Shown: positions 1 through 5,704 of the stretch, piece by piece
Layout: each line of letters opens with the position of its first letter
Position numbering within the stretch: position 1 is the first letter of the stretch
NCBI RefSeq assembly: GCF_050314555.1
Contig: NZ_JBNPNH010000014.1
Coordinates: 1-5,704 of the forward strand
Direction: 5' to 3'
DNA: 5,704 nt
Source: Spyradosoma sp004558035
Lineage (GTDB): Bacteria; Verrucomicrobiota; Verrucomicrobiia; Opitutales; UBA953
Notes under the pieces: model-generated
What the model was told of the DNA's origin: nothing
Database searches by the model: none
What the model saw: the letters and a program-made list of their open reading frames with translations, nothing else
Translations under genes and position numbers: made by a program

Positions 1-46
1 CTTTCCAGTGTTTAAGCGGGTTTGAGGGTGATTCCTAAAAAATCGT

Positions 47-74
47 TTGACGTTTTCGCTTAAAACTTCATGAT
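47..74 (+). promoter_or_regulatory. Possible upstream sigma70-type promoter (P1)
   Basis: TTGACG at 47-52 matches five of six -35 consensus bases. CATGAT at 69-74, after a 16-bp spacer, matches four of six -10 bases, including the important second A and last T. The sequence just upstream (32-43) is A/T-rich. Tandem promoters are common in front of rRNA operons, which is the main reason to list it. It is weaker than the downstream candidate and lies about 480 bp from 16S. Confidence 0.3.
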
Positions 75-169
75 TGGCGTTCCTTTTTCGATGAGTCCAC
101 GGCCGGTAGGTCGCGGCGGGGTCGGGGGAGGGTGAAGTTCTTTGCGAGAGATTCGGTTTTCGGGTTCTG

Positions 170-200
170 AAAAAAAACTTTTTAAATTTTTTCAAAAAAA
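170..200 (+). promoter_or_regulatory. UP-element-like A/T tract
   Basis: Twenty-nine of 31 bases are A or T, arranged as runs of A, T, A, T and A ending 4 bp before the -35 hexamer at 205. Position and composition fit an rRNA promoter UP element, which binds the C-terminal domain of the RNA polymerase alpha subunit and raises promoter strength. The part from 184 (AAATTTTTTCAAAAAAA) resembles the E. coli UP consensus. Assignment is by position and composition only. Confidence 0.5.
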
Positions 201-204
201 CCTC

Positions 205-233
205 TTGACGAAAACGAATTTTTTTGAGATGCT
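205..233 (+). promoter_or_regulatory. Likely main rRNA operon promoter
   Basis: The -35 hexamer TTGACG (205-210) is followed after 17 bp by GATGCT (228-233). This -10 keeps the second A, third T and last T of TATAAT and is preceded by TGA (225-227), an extended -10 motif. With the UP-like tract directly upstream this is the best promoter in the window. Transcription would start near 240, giving a leader of about 290 nt before 16S. The -10 is a weak match, so the exact start is inferred. Confidence 0.5.
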
Positions 234-300
234 TCTCATCACGCTTTTGACGGCGGTTCCCCGAAAGGGTCGAGCGGCGGTTTCGAGAGCTGAGTGCATT

Positions 301-350
301 AGACGTTCTTTGACAATCTACTTTGTGCGATTGATACGGTTTCCGTAATC
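301..350 (+). repeat. Left arm of pre-16S processing stem
   Basis: This arm is complementary to 2145-2189 behind 16S. AGACGTTCT (301-309) pairs without interruption with 2181-2189. Four unpaired bases (310-313) follow, then CAATCTACTTTG (314-325) pairs perfectly with 2169-2180. After a short irregular patch, 329-344 pairs with 2151-2166 with one G/G mismatch and a few G-U pairs, and 346-350 pairs with 2145-2149. Such a stem closing off 16S is the usual RNase III substrate in rRNA precursors. The cleavage sites cannot be read from the sequence. Confidence 0.8.
305..316 (+). promoter_or_regulatory. Leader boxA antitermination element
   Basis: GTTCTTTGACAA closely resembles the E. coli rRNA boxA (TGCTCTTTAACA) and sits about 65 nt after the predicted transcription start. 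In rRNA operons boxA in the nascent RNA recruits NusB-NusE (S10) and helps polymerase read through untranslated RNA. Here it lies inside the left arm of the 16S processing stem, so the antitermination complex and the stem would use the same RNA at different times. Confidence 0.65.
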
Positions 351-476
351 AATTCTTAAACCTTTACCTTAGTGGACACGTGAGTGAATCGACTTCGTGG
401 ACCGCTTGGGGAACTAAGTGACACGAAGAGAATCATTTACACGAAGTGTTCATTTTGGAGAGTAAAACAACAAAAA

Positions 477-499
477 GTTCGAATCGTCAGGATTTGAAC
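477..499 (+). other. Leader hairpin just before 16S
   Basis: GTTCGAATC (477-485) pairs with GATTTGAAC (491-499) around a 5-nt loop. The stem has nine pairs, one of them G-U. It ends about 30 nt before the mature 16S 5' end and may help 5' end maturation or early folding. No poly-U tract follows, so it is not a terminator. Confidence 0.55.
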
Positions 500-529
500 G
501 CTCTACCAAAGAGATTTTGCAAAAAAAGA

Positions 530-2071
<1,542 letters not shown>

Positions 2072-2078
2072 TGGAGAA

Positions 2079-2109
2079 ATACGGATCATCGGTTTCGGTG
2101 AGGCCGTAT
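2079..2109 (+). other. Spacer hairpin after 16S
   Basis: ATACGG (2079-2084) pairs with CCGTAT (2104-2109), and inside it TCATC (2086-2090) pairs with GGTGA (2097-2101) with one U-G pair, leaving a 6-nt loop. No U-tract follows, so it is a precursor structure and not a terminator. It starts 11 nt after the mature 16S end and may guide 3' processing. Confidence 0.55.
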
Positions 2110-2119
2110 ATCGGTCGAA

Positions 2120-2141
2120 GTTCCGGTTTCAGAATCGGAAC
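2120..2141 (+). other. Second spacer hairpin
   Basis: GTTCCGGTT (2120-2128) pairs with AATCGGAAC (2133-2141), nine pairs with one G-U, closed by the 4-nt loop TCAG. It lies directly inside the base of the 16S processing stem, whose right arm begins at 2145. Confidence 0.55.
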
Positions 2142-2144
2142 GAC

Positions 2145-2189
2145 GGTTAGGGAAGCGGTATTGATCAGCAAAGTAGATTGAGAACGTCT
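2145..2189 (+). repeat. Right arm of pre-16S processing stem
   Basis: This is the partner of 301-350. The strongest blocks are CAAAGTAGATTG (2169-2180), an exact complement of 314-325, and AGAACGTCT (2181-2189), an exact complement of 301-309. Pairing continues less perfectly through 2151-2166. The match across about 1.8 kb is far too long to be chance and is positioned as expected for an RNase III stem enclosing 16S. Confidence 0.8.
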
Positions 2190-2200
2190 GTTCTTTTTAA
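2189..2200 (+). promoter_or_regulatory. boxA-like motif after the 16S stem
   Basis: TGTTCTTTTTAA begins at the last base of the 16S stem and shares GTTCTTT with the leader boxA. Spacer boxA copies are known in rRNA operons, but usually one per spacer, and the copy at 2484-2495 is the better match. This one may be a secondary Nus-factor site or coincidence. Confidence 0.35.
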
Positions 2201-2285
2201 AGTCCAAAGGAATCGGTCCGGGAGCTCTTTTTTCAAGAGAGAGGGTTCGACGGATTTATCGATTGAGCGGTTCATCCGTAAGATT

Positions 2286-2361
<76 letters not shown>

Positions 2362-2367
2362 AGACAA

Positions 2368-2444
2368 GGTCTCTTAGCTCAGTTGGTTAGAGCATCGCCT
2401 TGATAAGGCGGGGGTCGAAGGTTCAAGTCCTTCAGGGACCACCA
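2368..2444 (+). tRNA. tRNA-Ile (anticodon GAU)
   Basis: A 77-nt cloverleaf with encoded CCA. Acceptor GGTCTCT (2368-2374) pairs with AGGGACC, the D arm is GCTC/GAGC, and the anticodon stem TCGCC/GGCGG carries loop TTGATAA with anticodon GAT at 2402-2404. The T arm GAAGG-TTCAAGT-CCTTC is fully paired. It follows tRNA-Ala after only 6 nt, so the two are released from one precursor. The order Ala then Ile is the reverse of the common Ile-Ala arrangement. Confidence 0.97.
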
Positions 2445-2576
2445 TTGGCTTAGGGTAGAGCGCGCGAGCGTTCCCCTCCTTTTTGTTCTTTTACAGTCAT
2501 ACGCATAGTGGGAAACAAACGAAAGTAAGTTTTCGATTGTGCCAAAGAATACAGATATTTAAAGGCGATTTATCAA
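2445..2576 (+). other. tRNA-Ile to 23S internal transcribed spacer
   Basis: This 132-nt spacer has no gene. It holds a boxA (2484-2495) and, directly after it, the left side of the 23S processing stem, which continues to the mature 23S 5' end. Confidence 0.75.
2484..2495 (+). promoter_or_regulatory. Spacer boxA ahead of 23S
   Basis: TGTTCTTTTACA differs from the E. coli rRNA boxA TGCTCTTTAACA at two positions and lies between the tRNAs and 23S, where E. coli operons also carry a spacer boxA. It ends exactly where the outer arm of the 23S stem begins (2496). The expected role is to reload NusB-NusE so that polymerase stays termination-resistant through 23S. Confidence 0.65.

Positions 2577-2584
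<8 letters not shown>
2496..2584 (+). repeat. Left side of pre-23S processing stem
   Basis: Four blocks pair with the region behind 23S: 2496-2512 (GTCATACGCA, one bulged T, then AGTGGG) with 5443-5458; 2533-2543 with 5400-5410; AAAGAA 2544-2549 and CAG 2552-2554 with 5387-5392 and 5384-5386; and GATTTATCAATAACAAAC (2567-2584) with 5364-5381 without a break. The innermost 8 bp correspond to helix 1 of mature 23S; the rest is precursor. This is the expected RNase III substrate for 23S. Confidence 0.82.
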
Positions 2585-5363
<2,779 letters not shown>

Positions 5364-5373
<10 letters not shown>

Positions 5374-5458
5374 GATAAATCTGCTGTTCTTTCCACATAG
5401 GCACGATCGGTCCGAAAGCCCTTCCCAAAAAAGCCTTCGGAATCCGCTTGCGTATGAC
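5364..5458 (+). repeat. Right side of pre-23S processing stem
   Basis: GTTTGTTATTGATAAATC (5364-5381) is the exact complement of 2567-2584. Then 5384-5392, 5400-5410 and 5443-5458 pair with successive blocks further upstream. Between the last two, TCCGAA (5411-5416) and TTCGGA (5436-5441) can form a local side hairpin. The GTTCTTT inside this arm (5386-5392) is largely accounted for by pairing with AAAGAA at 2544-2549. Confidence 0.8.
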
Positions 5459-5534
5459 CTTTGACCCATGACCGCCGTCATTCAAACTGGCAAAAACGTG
5501 ATCACCCTTCATTCACGACGGCGCGAGGCTCCCC
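5374..5534 (+). other. 23S to 5S internal transcribed spacer
   Basis: This 161-nt spacer has no gene. The first part is the right side of the 23S stem. The second part contains a 7-bp stem, CGCCGTC (5473-5479) with GACGGCG (5517-5523). Its 37-nt loop carries GTGATCACC (5498-5506), complementary to the 5' strand of 5S. The hexamer CATTCA occurs twice (5479-5484 and 5510-5515). Confidence 0.7.
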
Positions 5535-5650
5535 TCTGGTGATCACAGGCGAGGTGAAACACACGTTCCCATCCCGAACACGCTCGTTAAGCCCTCAGCC
5601 GCCGATGGTAGTGCAGCCCCGCTGCTGTGCGAGAGTAGGTCGTCGCCAGT
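5535..5650 (+). rRNA. rrf: 5S ribosomal RNA
   Basis: About 116 nt, usual for bacterial 5S. Helix I is formed by CTGGTGAT (5536-5543) with GTCGCCAG (5642-5649), eight pairs including two G-U. Conserved blocks are CCATCCCGAACACG in the helix III and loop C region, GCCGATGGTAGT, and TGCGAGAGTAGG near the 3' end. As part of the 50S central protuberance it binds uL18, uL5 and bL25-type proteins. The mature ends are estimated from helix I and may shift by 1-3 nt. Confidence 0.93.
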
Positions 5651-5656
5651 CCTCAC

Positions 5657-5700
5657 GAAGCCCTCGTCCCTCAAAAAGGAACGAGGGCTTCTTTCGTTCT
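5657..5700 (+). terminator. Intrinsic terminator of the rRNA operon
   Basis: GAAGCCCTCGT (5657-5667) pairs perfectly with ACGAGGGCTTC (5681-5691), an 11-bp G/C-rich stem around a 13-nt A-rich loop. It is followed by TTTCGTTCT (5692-5700), an interrupted U-tract. It begins 7 nt after 5S, leaving no room for a further gene in this transcript. The stem is strong enough to stop an antitermination-modified polymerase, but that is inference. Confidence 0.88.
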
Positions 5701-5704
5701 AAAA

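Larger units (their letters stand above)
1..204. other. Upstream non-coding region
   Basis: No gene is seen here. The stretch holds a possible weak promoter (47-74), an 8-bp inverted repeat TTTAAGCG (11-18) with CGCTTAAA (57-64), a G-rich run around 103-134, and an A/T-rich tract from 170. A frame starting at TTG 142 runs to 348, but it crosses the promoter and leader, has no convincing ribosome binding site and gives a protein with no recognisable features. Any gene upstream of the operon must end before position 1. Confidence 0.6.
240..529 (+). other. Transcribed 16S leader
   Basis: This is the precursor sequence removed during 16S maturation. In order it holds a small hairpin with a GAAA tetraloop (CCC 260-262 with GGG 267-269), the boxA-like element (305-316) inside the left arm of the processing stem (301-350), a hairpin formed by CACG 377-380 and AGT 383-385 with ACT 392-394 and CGTG 396-399, two copies of ACACGAAG (421-428 and 439-446), and a 9-bp hairpin at 477-499. 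No gene is present. Confidence 0.65.

Noticed and set aside
247..252. Another TTGACG hexamer
   Set aside because: No acceptable -10 lies 16-18 bp downstream; the region is G/C-rich and inside the leader transcript.
310..338. Perfect -35 hexamer TTGACA with GATACG 17 bp later
   Set aside because: The hexamer is part of boxA (GTTCTTTGACAA) and of the processing stem, the -10 lacks the final T, and starting here would lose the left stem arm.
142..348. Open frame of 68 codons starting at TTG in the leader
   Set aside because: It crosses the A/T tract, the promoter, boxA and the 16S processing stem. It has no ribosome binding site and a low-complexity start. The RNA features explain the sequence.
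5411..5441. Hairpin TCCGAA/TTCGGA with an A-run in its loop as a possible terminator after 23S
   Set aside because: No U-tract follows, and it lies within the 23S stem and upstream of 5S in the same operon. It is better seen as a precursor side hairpin.

Overview
The window is one complete bacterial ribosomal RNA operon on the + strand: promoter and leader, 16S rRNA, tRNA-Ala(UGC), tRNA-Ile(GAU), 23S rRNA, 5S rRNA and an intrinsic terminator. I see no protein-coding gene that can be supported. The open frames present overlap rRNA, tRNA or leader sequence and are incidental. The 16S sequence carries the target of the EUB338-III type probe (873-890) instead of the usual bacterial 338 site. Together with the general look of the 16S variable regions this points to Verrucomicrobiota, with an Opitutae-like member as a tentative guess.

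Layout. 1-204: no gene; a possible upstream promoter (47-74), then a G-rich stretch, then an A/T-rich UP-like tract (170-200). 205-233: the best promoter, with transcription expected near 240. 240-529: transcribed leader with a boxA-like element, the left arm of the pre-16S processing stem and several hairpins. 530-2068: 16S. 2069-2285: spacer with two hairpins, the right arm of the 16S stem and a boxA-like motif. 2286-2361 and 2368-2444: the two tRNAs, only 6 nt apart. 2445-2576: spacer with a second boxA and the left arm of the 23S stem. 2577-5373: 23S. 5374-5534: structured spacer. 5535-5650: 5S. 5657-5700: terminator.

The parts fit one co-transcribed, RNase III-processed precursor. Sequence far upstream of 16S (301-350) pairs with sequence behind it (2145-2189). 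The ends of 23S and their flanks (2496-2584 with 5364-5458) pair in the same way, including an uninterrupted 18-bp helix. Key functional bases of both large rRNAs are intact, so the operon looks functional. No undescribed system is evident. The points most worth a second look lie in the spacers: the long precursor stems with boxA-like motifs flush against them, a 9-nt element upstream of 5S that could compete with 5S helix I, and the Ala-Ile tRNA order.
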